Of a stretch of DNA of 37,941 nucleotides, positions 1 to 7,707 are shown piece by piece (position 1 is the first letter of the stretch; every line of letters starts with the position of its first letter). Below the pieces are notes generated by a model, which saw only the letters and a program-made list of their open reading frames with translations, was not told where the DNA came from and did no database searches. A program made the translations under genes and the position numbers. The DNA is taken from the NCBI GenBank assembly GCA_028287565.1, contig JAQBPK010000242.1:1-37941 (forward strand). The letters are read 5' to 3'. This stretch comes from Vulcanimicrobiota bacterium (lineage in GTDB: Bacteria; Vulcanimicrobiota; Vulcanimicrobiia; Vulcanimicrobiales; Vulcanimicrobiaceae).

Positions 1-860
1 CTCATGATCTTCACCAGCTCGTCGACGGTCAGCTTCTCCTTGGTGTCCTTGAGGTAGAGCTCCGCGGCGTGGCGCTTGTCGTTCTTGATGATGTCCTCGG
101 CCTGCCCCATCGCGGCGATGAACGCGCCGATCAGCTTCGGGTTCGCGTCGTGGAATTTCGTGGTGGCGAACGACACGCCGTTCGAGGCCGGTCCGCCGGT
201 CACGTCGATCGAGTTGAGCACCATGTGCACGCCGGGGATCTTCAGCTCTTGGTACTGGTACGGCGGGAGCGAGAAGTGCCCGTTCACGTCCTTGCCCGTC
301 TCCAGCGCCAGCAGCGCGTCGGGGTGCCCCATCGCGACCGTGTACTGGTCGAGCTTGTGCGCTTCGCCGTCGCCCCAGAGCTTCGACGCCGCCATCTGCA
401 TGACGATCGCCTGCGTCGACACGCGCACCGTCGGCACCGCGATCTTGTCGGCGGAGCTGAAGTCCTTGAACGTCTTGACGTTTGGGTCGCGCGAGAGCAG
501 GAACATCGGCAACGCGCCGTTCCCCGCGACGCCGCGGATCTCCATCGGCGTGCCTTTCGTCGCGGACCACGCCGTCAGCAAGTTGGTCGCGCCGCTGGTG
601 ACGATGTCGGCGTTGCTGGAGAGCAGCGCGTCGACCGCGGCGCCGCCGCTGTTGAAGACCAGAAAGGTGACCTTGACGTCGCCCAGGCCGCGCTTCCTCG
701 CTTCTTTTTCGAGCAAGTGCTCTTGCTCCAGGATCATGATCGGCAAGTACACGAGACCGGGCTGCCGCGCGACCCGTATCTCGGTGACCTCGGCGTACGC
801 CGGCGCCGTGACGACGATGCTCAGGACGAGCGCGACGATGATGCGGATGAGCGTTCGCAA
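1..860 (-). CDS. ABC transporter substrate-binding protein, NitT/TauT (NMT1/SsuA-like) family, 3' end missing
   Basis: Extracellular or periplasmic solute-binding component of a nitrate/sulfonate/taurine-type importer. About 286 codons are visible; the C-terminus lies beyond the left edge. The start is a TTG at 860-858 with GAGGAG just upstream (868-873). It encodes a Sec signal peptide: two basic residues, a hydrophobic run, then APAYA before EVTEIRVARQPG. The mature start and the following LPIMILEQEHLLEKEA and GGAAVDALLSSNADIVTSGA segments are the usual NMT1-family pattern: ligand-binding strand, first helix, then the GA-D gating segment. The permease stop lies 11 bases upstream, so it is the last visible gene of the operon. 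The ligand cannot be read from sequence; sulfonates, nitrate and thiamine-precursor pyrimidines are all known for this family. Confidence 0.88.
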   Translation of the reverse strand, partial: MRTLIRIIVALVLSIVVTAPAYAEVTEIRVARQPGLVYLPIMILEQEHLLEKEARKRGLGDVKVTFLVFNSGGAAVDALLSSNADIVTSGATNLLTAWSATKGTPMEIRGVAGNGALPMFLLSRDPNVKTFKDFSSADKIAVPTVRVSTQAIVMQMAASKLWGDGEAHKLDQYTVAMGHPDALLALETGKDVNGHFSLPPYQYQELKIPGVHMVLNSIDVTGGPASNGVSFATTKFHDANPKLIGAFIAAMGQAEDIIKNDKRHAAELYLKDTKEKLTVDELVKIM

Positions 861-871
861 GATAGATCTCC

Positions 872-1759
872 TCAAGACGTGGCCATGCCCCAGCGGCGAA
901 TCGTGCGGGTTTCGATGGTGCGGAAGATGACGTTCTCGACGAGCAGCCCGATGATGATGACGGTGAGCAGCCCCGCGAAGACGTTCGGGATGTCGAGGAT
1001 GTTCTTGTTGTTCACGATGAACCACCCCAGGCCGCCGCTGCCGGACTGCACGCCGAAGATCAGCTCGGCGGCGATCAGCGTGCGCCATGCGAACGCCCAC
1101 CCGATCTTCAGGCCGGTGAGAATGCTCGGGAACGCGGCGGGGATGAGGATGAGCGCGACGTAGCGCAGGCCGCGCAGGCCGCAGTTCTTGCCGACCATGC
1201 GCAGCGTCGGCGAGACGGAGACGAAGCCGGAGTGCGTGTTGAGCGCGACCGGCCACAGCACGGAATGGATCAGCACGAACGACAGGCTCAGCGGCGTGAG
1301 CCCGAACCAGATCAGCGCGAGCGGAAGCAGCGCGATCGCGGGAAGCGGGTTGAACATCGCGGTCAGCGTCTCGAGCAGCTCGGCGCCCAGGCGCGTCGTC
1401 GTCGCGAACATCGTCAAGATCGCCGCGATCGTGACGCCCGCGGCGTAGCCGACGAGCAGCACCTTGATCGAGACCCACACTTTGAGCAGCAGACCGCCGG
1501 TGAGCACCGAATTGACGAACGCCGCGACCGTCGCGCTGAACGTCGGGACGAGGAGCTGGTTGTTGAGCCAGCGCCCGTAGATCTCCCAGATCGCCGCGAG
1601 GACGATCAGGATTCCGATCTTCCACAGCACGGTGTTGTTCGCGATCTTCGCCGCCGTCGAAAGCGGTTTGGACGCGATCGCGAAGTCGCGCGCGTCCACC
1701 GCCGTGGACAAACGTTCCGGCCGCTGCGCGACCGGCGCGCTGCGCTCAGGCGCGCGCAA
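872..1759 (-). CDS. ABC transporter permease, SsuC/TauC-like
   Basis: Inner-membrane channel subunit of the NitT/TauT-type importer, 295 residues. Residues 1-40 are a hydrophilic leader, followed by about six hydrophobic segments beginning at VLWKIGILIVLAAIWEIYG. The region GLRGLRYVALILIPAAFPSILTGLKIGWAFAWRTLIAAEL contains the EAA-type cytoplasmic loop that docks on the ATPase. It is homologous in kind to SsuC/TauC permeases and of usual length. The TTG start at 1759 overlaps the end of the ATPase gene by 14 bases, suggesting translational coupling. A later start is possible because the first 40 residues are not typical of the family. Confidence 0.9.
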   Translation of the reverse strand: MRAPERSAPVAQRPERLSTAVDARDFAIASKPLSTAAKIANNTVLWKIGILIVLAAIWEIYGRWLNNQLLVPTFSATVAAFVNSVLTGGLLLKVWVSIKVLLVGYAAGVTIAAILTMFATTTRLGAELLETLTAMFNPLPAIALLPLALIWFGLTPLSLSFVLIHSVLWPVALNTHSGFVSVSPTLRMVGKNCGLRGLRYVALILIPAAFPSILTGLKIGWAFAWRTLIAAELIFGVQSGSGGLGWFIVNNKNILDIPNVFAGLLTVIIIGLLVENVIFRTIETRTIRRWGMATS

Positions 1760-2528
1760 GCTGTGCCTCGACGGGCTGCGCGAACAGCATCTCGTGAATC
1801 CGTACTTCGAGCAGCCGCGCTTCGTCCGGCCCGGCGCCGGTGCGCGGCACGCTGTTGAGCTCCGCGATCACTTGTCCCGGGTGCGGCGAGAGCAGCAGGA
1901 TGCGGCTGCCCACCTTGATCGCTTCGGCGATCGAGTGCGTCACGAAGATCATCGTGAAGCGAATCTCGTCCCAGAGCTCGAGCAGCTCGTCCTGCATCTT
2001 GCGGCGCGTCAGCGCGTCGAGCGCGGCGAACGGCTCGTCCATCAGCAGGATGTCGGGCTCCATCGCCATCGCGCGCGCGATCGCGACGCGCTGCTTCATC
2101 CCGCCGGAAAGCGTGTGCGGGTACTGGTCGGCACAGTTCGTCAGGTTGACCTTGCCGATGTAGCTGCGCGCTCGCTCGGCGGCCTCGCGCGGCGACAAAT
2201 TTCCGGTCACGAGCATCGGGAACATCACGTTCTGGCGCACGGTCTTCCACGGCAGCAGCTGGTCGAATTCCTGGAACACCATCATGCGGTCGGGGCCCGG
2301 CTGGCGGATCGTCTCGCCCTTGAGGCGGATCGTGCCCTCGGTGGGGGTCATGTAGCCGCCGACCGCCTTGAGCAGCGTCGACTTGCCGCACCCCGACGGT
2401 CCGAGCACCACGTACCGCTCGGACGTGTGGACCTGGAAGCCGACGCGGTACGTCGCGGTCACGAGGTGATCGCGCGTCTTGTACTGCAGCGTGACGTCTT
2501 CGACGTCCAGTAACGGCCGGTCCACCAA
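1746..2528 (-). CDS. ABC transporter ATP-binding protein, SsuB/TauB-like
   Basis: Energising ATPase of the importer, 260 residues. It shows Walker A GPSGCGKST near residues 43-51, a Q-loop (VFQEFDQ), the ABC signature LSGGMKQR, Walker B ILLMDEPFAALDALT and the switch histidine in FVTHSIAEA. This order and length match SsuB/TauB/NrtD proteins. The start could be TTG at 2528 or GTG at 2525; neither has a strong ribosome-binding site. The ThDP enzyme ends 27 bases upstream and the permease overlaps downstream, so all four genes are probably one transcript read leftward. Confidence 0.93.
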   Translation of the reverse strand: MVDRPLLDVEDVTLQYKTRDHLVTATYRVGFQVHTSERYVVLGPSGCGKSTLLKAVGGYMTPTEGTIRLKGETIRQPGPDRMMVFQEFDQLLPWKTVRQNVMFPMLVTGNLSPREAAERARSYIGKVNLTNCADQYPHTLSGGMKQRVAIARAMAMEPDILLMDEPFAALDALTRRKMQDELLELWDEIRFTMIFVTHSIAEAIKVGSRILLLSPHPGQVIAELNSVPRTGAGPDEARLLEVRIHEMLFAQPVEAQLARA

Positions 2529-2555
2529 GGCGGAAGATTATTCCACCCCGGCGAT

Positions 2556-4232
2556 TCACCTTTGGGCGGCGGAACCGTGCGCTTGCGAACGAATCGCGCG
2601 CAGCGTCGTGCGGGGCGTGATGAGGTCGGGGTCGGTCCGCAGCTCGATCAGCGCGGGCTTTTCCGCCGCAAGCGCGGCTTCGAACGCGGGAGCGAACTCG
2701 CCGGTCCGCGTTACGAGCGAGCCGTGCGCGCCGAACGCGCGCGCGTACGCGACGAAGTCGGGATTGACGAGATCCGTCCCCACGACACGGCCCGGATAAT
2801 GCCGCTCCTGGTGCATGCGGATCGTGCCGTACATGCCGTTGTTCACCACGAGCGTGACGACGTTCGCGCCGTACTGCACCGCCGTCGCGAGCTCCGAGCC
2901 GCTCATCAGAAAGCAGCCGTCGCCCGCGAACGCGACCACGATGCGCTCGGGATGGTGGAGCTTCGCCGCGATGGCGGCCGGGAAGCCGTAGCCCATCGCG
3001 CCAGCGGTCGGCCCGAGCTGCGTGCCAAAGCGCTTGTAGCGGAAGAAGCGGTGCAGCCACGTCGTGTAGTTGCCGGCGCCGTTGCACAGGATCGCGTCGT
3101 CCGGCAGGCGTTCGTCGAGATAGCGGACGACGTGCGCGAGATCGAGCTCCGCCCGCGGAGTACCCGGCTCGCGCGCGGCTTCGTAATCGCGATGCGCGTC
3201 CGCCGTCCACGCCGCCCATGGCGGCGACGCGATCGGTTCGAGTGCGTCGAGCGCGCGCGCAAATTCCGCCGGACCGGCGTTGATCGCGAGATCGGGCTCG
3301 AACACGCGGCCCAGCTCGTCCGGATCGGCGTGCACGTGGATCAAACGCTGGCGCGGGCGCGGCGCTTCGATCAGCGTGTAGCCGCCGGTGGGCACCTCGC
3401 TCAAACGGCCGCCGATGGCGAGGATCAGATCGGCGTCGTGCACGCGGTCGGCGAGCGCGGGATTCGGCCCGAGCCCGAGATCGCCGGCGTAGTGCGAATC
3501 GCGGTTGTCGAACAGCGCTTGCCGTCGGAATGAGCACGCCACCGGGAGCACGTTGCGCGTCGCGAACCGCTGCATCGCGGCGCACGCGTCCTCGTCCCAG
3601 CCGCTTCCTCCCACGATCACCAGCGGTCGCTGCGCCTGCGCGAGCATCGCGCGCATGCGAGCGAGATCGTCCGCGCCGGGATGCGCGGCGATGCGTTCCG
3701 CGCGCGCGAGATCCGCGACGTCGACCTCGTCGCGCAGCACGTCTTCGGGCAGCGCGATCACCACCGGCCCGGGCCGTCCCGACATCGCGACGCGCAGCGC
3801 GCGCGTGACGAGCTCGGGGATGCGCCGCGCGTCGTCGATCTCGGCCGCCCACTTCGCGAGCCCGCCGAACACCTGCGCGTAGTCGATCTCCTGAAACGCT
3901 TCGCGCAGCTGCACGCCGCGCGCGACTTGCCCGACGAAGACGATCATCGGCGTCGAGCCCTGGCGCGCGATGTGCACGCCGATGCTCGCGTGCGTCGCGC
4001 CGGGCGCGCGCGTCACGAAGCAGATCCCGGGCCGCCCGTCGAGCTTGCCGTACGCCTCCGCCATGTGCGCCGCGGCGGCTTCGTGGCGGCACGCGATGAC
4101 GCGCAGCCCGGGCGTGTCGTGCATCGCGTCGAGCGCGGCGATGTAGCTTTCGCCCGGGACGCAGAAGATGGTGTCGACGCCGTTCGCGGCGAGCGCGTCG
4201 ATGAGGACCTTGCCGCCGGATCGCAGGGGCAT
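2556..4232 (-). CDS. ThDP-dependent enzyme, acetolactate synthase-like
   Basis: A 558-residue protein with the three-domain layout of the acetolactate synthase/benzoylformate decarboxylase/glyoxylate carboligase superfamily. The N-terminal pyrimidine-binding domain carries the activating glutamate in ACRHEAAAAHMAEAYGK (about residue 50). The central domain holds GRPGPVVIALPEDVL. The C-terminal domain has the ThDP motif starting at GDGCFLMSG and ending in VVNNGMYGT about 30 residues on, which binds diphosphate and Mg2+. The ATG start at 4232 gives the expected MPLRSGGKVLIDALAANGVD opening; a longer reading frame upstream is spurious. It is first gene of the operon with the ABC importer, so the imported compound may feed this enzyme, or the enzyme may act on a 2-oxo acid derived from it. 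No catalytic-subunit markers distinguish true acetolactate synthase, and no small regulatory subunit is nearby. Confidence 0.88.
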   Translation of the reverse strand: MPLRSGGKVLIDALAANGVDTIFCVPGESYIAALDAMHDTPGLRVIACRHEAAAAHMAEAYGKLDGRPGICFVTRAPGATHASIGVHIARQGSTPMIVFVGQVARGVQLREAFQEIDYAQVFGGLAKWAAEIDDARRIPELVTRALRVAMSGRPGPVVIALPEDVLRDEVDVADLARAERIAAHPGADDLARMRAMLAQAQRPLVIVGGSGWDEDACAAMQRFATRNVLPVACSFRRQALFDNRDSHYAGDLGLGPNPALADRVHDADLILAIGGRLSEVPTGGYTLIEAPRPRQRLIHVHADPDELGRVFEPDLAINAGPAEFARALDALEPIASPPWAAWTADAHRDYEAAREPGTPRAELDLAHVVRYLDERLPDDAILCNGAGNYTTWLHRFFRYKRFGTQLGPTAGAMGYGFPAAIAAKLHHPERIVVAFAGDGCFLMSGSELATAVQYGANVVTLVVNNGMYGTIRMHQERHYPGRVVGTDLVNPDFVAYARAFGAHGSLVTRTGEFAPAFEAALAAEKPALIELRTDPDLITPRTTLRAIRSQAHGSAAQR

Positions 4233-4289
4233 GAGCGGTGGTGGTCCGCCGCAGGCGTCGCCGCGTCCTCCGGCGGGAACAAGGCCCCA

Positions 4290-4397
4290 ATGTTCCTGTT
4301 CTTCAGCAACCGGACGGGCTGCTTGGGGTCGCTGGCGATCTCGGCGCTGCTGACCCTGGTGATCGTCGCGCTCATGCGAAGCTGCAACCACGCGTAG
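4290..4397 (+). CDS. 35-residue small membrane protein (MFLFFSNR type)
   Basis: A 35-codon gene starting MFLFFSNRTGCLGSLAIS, continuing as one hydrophobic helix (about residues 11-29) and ending RSCNHA. An AAGG ribosome-binding site lies 6 bases before the ATG. I recall very similar short proteins (F/L-rich start, SNR-x-GCLGSL, one helix) in actinobacteria and related GC-rich phyla; they have no known function. It stands between the divergent ThDP operon and the peroxidase gene, 22 bases before the latter. The recall of homologues is unverified. Confidence 0.65.
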   Translation: MFLFFSNRTGCLGSLAISALLTLVIVALMRSCNHA

Positions 4398-4419
4398 CGC
4401 GCTCGCGTTCAGACCGGCG

Positions 4420-5334
4420 ATGGTCACGGGACAGACGGGAATCTTCGCGCTGGGCGACGCCGCGCACGGCTTCTTCGAGTTCGTGCTGCGCGAGGGCGCG
4501 CCGGCGGACGCGTTCGTGAAAGCGGTCGCCGATCTGCGGCCGCCGCACACGACCGTCGGCGGCGTCAACCTCGTGGTCGGGTTCCGGCCCGAGCTCTGGC
4601 GCTCCGTCGCGCCGGACGACGCGCCGGAAGGCGTCCACGGCTTCGATGCGGAGCTGCGCGGCGCGGACGGCTTCTCGATGCCCGCGACGCAGGCAGATCT
4701 GTGGGTGTGGTACGCCGCGGCCGCGTACGACATCGTGTTCGATCTCGGCAAAGCGACGATCGAGGCGCTCGCGCCGTTCGCGATCCTCGTCCGCGAGACG
4801 ACCGGCTGGTCGTACAAGCACACGCGCGATCTCACCGGCTTCGAGGACGGCACCGAGAACCCGACGCTCTACGAGGCGCCCGAGATCGCGCTGATCGAGA
4901 ACGGCGCGCCCGGCGCGGGTGGCAGCGTGCTGCTGTTCCAGCAGTGGCGCCACCACCAGGACGCATGGACCGCGCTTGCGCAAGAGACGCAAGAGCACGT
5001 GATCGGGCGAACGAAGCCCGACAGCATCGAGCTCGAAGGCGACGACATGCCGCACGACTCGCACGTGTCGCGCACGAAGGTCGTCGAGCACGGCGACGAG
5101 CTCCCGATCTTCCGGCGCAACGTCCCGTACGGCACGGTGACCGATCACGGCACGCTGTTCATCGGCTTCTCCGCCGACCAGAACCGCATGCACAAGATGC
5201 TCGAGCAGATGGCGGGTGCGGACGGCGGCCCGCGCGACGCGCTCACGCGCTACAGCACGCCGCTCACCGGCGCGTACTATTTCGTGCCGTCGGTGCAGTC
5301 GCTGAAGCGGTTCACCACTCCGGAAGAAGACTGA
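4420..5334 (+). CDS. DyP-type haem peroxidase, YfeX-like
   Basis: A 304-residue dye-decolourising peroxidase of the short YfeX (P-type) class, which binds haem b and reduces H2O2 while oxidising a donor. The family signature GFEDGTENP supplies the distal aspartate at residue 143. The proximal haem ligand is His215 in DSHVSRT and the distal arginine is Arg232 in IFRRNVPYG. These numbers coincide with those I recall for Escherichia coli YfeX (D143, H215, R232). There is no signal peptide, so it is cytosolic unless loaded into an encapsulin; no encapsulin gene or obvious C-terminal targeting peptide is seen here. The SDR gene follows 17 bases after the stop. Confidence 0.93.
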   Translation: MVTGQTGIFALGDAAHGFFEFVLREGAPADAFVKAVADLRPPHTTVGGVNLVVGFRPELWRSVAPDDAPEGVHGFDAELRGADGFSMPATQADLWVWYAAAAYDIVFDLGKATIEALAPFAILVRETTGWSYKHTRDLTGFEDGTENPTLYEAPEIALIENGAPGAGGSVLLFQQWRHHQDAWTALAQETQEHVIGRTKPDSIELEGDDMPHDSHVSRTKVVEHGDELPIFRRNVPYGTVTDHGTLFIGFSADQNRMHKMLEQMAGADGGPRDALTRYSTPLTGAYYFVPSVQSLKRFTTPEED

Positions 5335-5351
5335 AAGCAGGAACGAACGAC

Positions 5352-6116
5352 GTGGCAAACATTCTCGACGGCACCGTGGCGCTCGTCACCGGCGCGAGCT
5401 CCGGGATCGGTGAAGCGACCGCGCTTGCGCTCGCGGGCGAAGGTGCGAAGGTCGCCGTGGCGGCGCGCCGCCGCGACCGGCTCGAAGCGCTGGCGGAGAA
5501 GATTCGCAGCGCGGGCGGCGAGGCGCTGGCGATCGAGGCCGACATCACCGACGAAGATCAGGCGAAACGCGCGGTGGAAGAAACCGTTGCGCGCTTCGGG
5601 CGGCTCGACACGCTCGTGAACAACGCGGGCGTGATGCTGCTGGGCCCGATCGCGAACGCTGATGTGAACGAATGGCGGCGCATGCTCGACCTCAACGTGA
5701 GCGCGCTGATGTACTGCACGAACGCCGCGCTGCCGCACTTGCTGCGGGCGGCGGAGAGCGAGCCCCGCCGCGTCGCCGACCTCGTGAACGTCAGCTCGGT
5801 CGCCGGGCGCGCGGCGCGCTTGGGCGCCGGCGTGTACAACGCGTCGAAGTTCGCGGTCGGCGCGTTCAGCGAATCGCTGCGCCAGGAAGTGACGCGCAAG
5901 CACGTGCGCGTCGCGCTGATCGAGCCCGGCATGGTGGCGACGGAGCTGCAGAGCCACAACCGCCCCGAGATCCTCGATCAGTTACGCAAAGGCAATCCGG
6001 TCGAGAATCCGCTGCAGCCTTCGGACATCGCGGACGCGATCGTGTACGTTGTGACGCGACCGCGGCACGTCGGGATCAACGAAGTGCTGATCCGTCCGAC
6101 GGAGCAGGAGCGCTGA
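5352..6116 (+). CDS. SDR-family NAD(P)-dependent oxidoreductase
   Basis: A 254-residue classical short-chain dehydrogenase. The Rossmann motif is TGASSGIG (about residues 13-20), followed by the VNNAGV strand end, the catalytic Ser in VNVSSVAG and Tyr/Lys in YNASKFAVGAF. VAARRRDRL after beta-2 suggests NADP(H) preference because of the basic residues. The end of the protein (HVGINEVLIRPTEQ) matches the YdfG/serine-3-dehydrogenase-like group. The GTG start at 5352 has AGGA at 5339-5342. It lies 17 bases after the peroxidase gene and overlaps the GNAT gene by 4 bases. Substrate unknown. Confidence 0.9.
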   Translation: MANILDGTVALVTGASSGIGEATALALAGEGAKVAVAARRRDRLEALAEKIRSAGGEALAIEADITDEDQAKRAVEETVARFGRLDTLVNNAGVMLLGPIANADVNEWRRMLDLNVSALMYCTNAALPHLLRAAESEPRRVADLVNVSSVAGRAARLGAGVYNASKFAVGAFSESLRQEVTRKHVRVALIEPGMVATELQSHNRPEILDQLRKGNPVENPLQPSDIADAIVYVVTRPRHVGINEVLIRPTEQER

Positions 6117-6652
6117 GCGAGATTCAGCTCGCGGGATCGCTTTGCCGGCTGCGCCCGTACCGGCGCGGCGACGTCGACGCGCTGCAGACGCTCGCCCACG
6201 ATCCAGCCGTGTCGCGCTGGATGACCGCGCAATTTCCGTATCCGTACACGCGCGCGGACGCGGAGGCGTGGGTCGCGAGCGTCGTGCAGGACGCGCCGCC
6301 GAAGAGCTACGCGATCGAGGTCGGCGGCGCGTTCGCAGGCTCCGTCGGCGCCTATCCGCAAACCGGCGAACACCGCGGCTCGGCGATCTTCGGATACTGG
6401 CTCGGCCGCCCGTTCTGGGGCCGTGGCATTGCGACGGACGCCGCGCTAACGCTCGCGCGCTACGCATTGACTGAAGGCGGGCTGCGGCGCCTCGAAGCGA
6501 CCGTGTTCGCGCCCAACGCCGTCTCCGCGCGGGTGCTGGAAAAGGCGGGCTTCACGTTCGAGGCGCGCTTGCGCGAGTCGTACGTGGAACGCGACGGCTC
6601 GGTGTGCGACGGGCTGCTCTATTCCCGTCTCGCGAGCGATCCCGAGCCGTAG
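6113..6652 (+). CDS. GNAT N-acetyltransferase, RimJ/RimL-like
   Basis: About 179 residues of GNAT fold. The N-terminal strand is CRLRPYRRGDVDAL. The acetyl-CoA pyrophosphate loop is in YWLGRPFWGRGIATDAALTL (G-R-G-I-A), and the RimL-type C-terminal half is LEATVFAPNAVSARVLEKAGF with ARLRESYVERDG. No ATG, GTG or TTG fits the protein start. The best candidate is CTG at 6113, which overlaps the upstream stop in a CTGA junction and follows GGAGCAGGAG; ATT at 6122 is an alternative. The gene is probably co-translated with the preceding SDR. The acceptor could be a ribosomal-protein N-terminus or a small amine. Confidence 0.8.
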   Translation: MSEIQLAGSLCRLRPYRRGDVDALQTLAHDPAVSRWMTAQFPYPYTRADAEAWVASVVQDAPPKSYAIEVGGAFAGSVGAYPQTGEHRGSAIFGYWLGRPFWGRGIATDAALTLARYALTEGGLRRLEATVFAPNAVSARVLEKAGFTFEARLRESYVERDGSVCDGLLYSRLASDPEP

Positions 6653-6698
6653 GTACGGCGAACGGGAGGCGGCGCACGTCGCCGGGAACGCCGCGTCG

Positions 6699-7460
6699 AT
6701 GACGGACGGACGACTCGCCGGAAAGACGATCTTGATCAGCGGCGGCGCGAGCGGGATCGGCCTGGTGACCGCGCAGCGCGCGCTCGCGCAGGGCGCGCAC
6801 GTCGCGATCGGCGACATCGACGCCGCGGCCGGCGAGCGCGCGGCGCGCGAGACGCCCGGACTGCACTTCGTGCGCCTCGACGTGACCAGCGATGCGAGCT
6901 GGGCCGCGGCGGTGGAAGACGTGCGCCAGCGCTTTCGCGGCCTGGACGGCGTGGTCAACAGCGCGGGCATCTTTCTCATCGGCGACATCGAGTCGATCTC
7001 CGACGAGGCCTGGCACCGAACGCACGCCGTGAATCTGGACGGCGTGTTCTACGGGTGCCGGCACGCGGTGCGCGCGCTCAAAGAGCGCGGCGGCTCGATC
7101 GTCAACATGTCGTCGGTCAGCGGCATCGTGGGCGGCCACAACGTCATCGCGTACAACTCGTCCAAGGGCGCCGTCCGGATGCTCACCAAGTCCGTCGCGC
7201 TGCACTGCGCGAAGAAGAAGTACGGGATCCGCTGCAACTCGGTACACCCGACGTTCGTCGACACGCCGATGTTCCGCGACACGGTGGAGCACGCGCGCGA
7301 GCCGGAACGCATCCGCGCCGCGCTGCTCGCGCAAGTCCCACTCGGCCGGCCGGCGCAGCCCGAGGAGATCGCCGACCTCATCATCTACCTGCTATCGGAC
7401 GAGTCGAAGTTCGTCACCGGCGCGGAGCTGGTGATCGACGGCGGCCTGACCGCGCAGTAA
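6699..7460 (+). CDS. SDR-family oxidoreductase (cyclopentanol/3-hydroxysteroid dehydrogenase-like)
   Basis: A 253-residue short-chain dehydrogenase. Motifs are SGGASGIG near residues 14-21, GDIDAAAG after beta-2 (an acidic residue there predicts NAD+ preference), VNSAGIF, the catalytic Ser in VNMSSVSG and YNSSKGAVRMLTKS with Tyr and Lys. The SVHPTFVDTPMF segment and the GAELVIDGG C-terminal end are usual for the 250-residue subgroup acting on secondary alcohols. It lies 46 bases after the GNAT gene. Differences in cofactor-determining residues from the SDR at 5352 suggest the two enzymes have separate roles. Confidence 0.9.
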   Translation: MTDGRLAGKTILISGGASGIGLVTAQRALAQGAHVAIGDIDAAAGERAARETPGLHFVRLDVTSDASWAAAVEDVRQRFRGLDGVVNSAGIFLIGDIESISDEAWHRTHAVNLDGVFYGCRHAVRALKERGGSIVNMSSVSGIVGGHNVIAYNSSKGAVRMLTKSVALHCAKKKYGIRCNSVHPTFVDTPMFRDTVEHAREPERIRAALLAQVPLGRPAQPEEIADLIIYLLSDESKFVTGAELVIDGGLTAQ

Positions 7461-7469
7461 CTCGCGCGC

Positions 7470-7703
7470 TCAGCGCGCGGCGTAGGTGTGCCTGCCCGGC
7501 GCCCATTCGCAGACGGTGCCGTCGCGCATCACGAACGACTCGCAGCCGTCGACGTCCGGGTTGAAATCTTCGTTGAGGGCTTTGGTGCGCGGCCAGTCGA
7601 CGTTGCCGTCCTGGCGCGCGGCGGCGCGCGCCTTGACGTACGAGAACTGCGGCATCTTGACGAGCGCGTTGAGCGCGCGCGCCAGCGTCTGCGCGTGCGT
7701 CAT
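7470..7703 (-). CDS. small protein of unknown function (77 aa)
   Basis: A 77-residue soluble protein, not recognised. It begins MTHAQTLARALNALVK and carries an acidic middle (ALNEDFNPDVDGCESFVM) and a C-terminal TVCEWAPGRHTYAAR with two cysteines overall. It starts 4 bases after the stop of the OPT transporter gene on the same strand, so it is likely translated from the same message. Its 3' end lies 9 bases from the convergent SDR stop. Coding is supported by spacing and a closed frame only. Confidence 0.55.
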   Translation of the reverse strand: MTHAQTLARALNALVKMPQFSYVKARAAARQDGNVDWPRTKALNEDFNPDVDGCESFVMRDGTVCEWAPGRHTYAAR

Positions 7704-7707
7704 CGGG

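Noticed and set aside
69-1163. Long plus-strand frames over the ABC transporter genes
   Set aside because: They are shadows of the GC-rich minus-strand genes: composition is Arg/His/Asp-rich with no motif, while the minus strand gives clear ABC domains.
1606-4290. 894-codon minus-strand frame over the ThDP enzyme and ATPase
   Set aside because: Arg-rich out-of-register translation; both real proteins lie in other frames with intact motifs.
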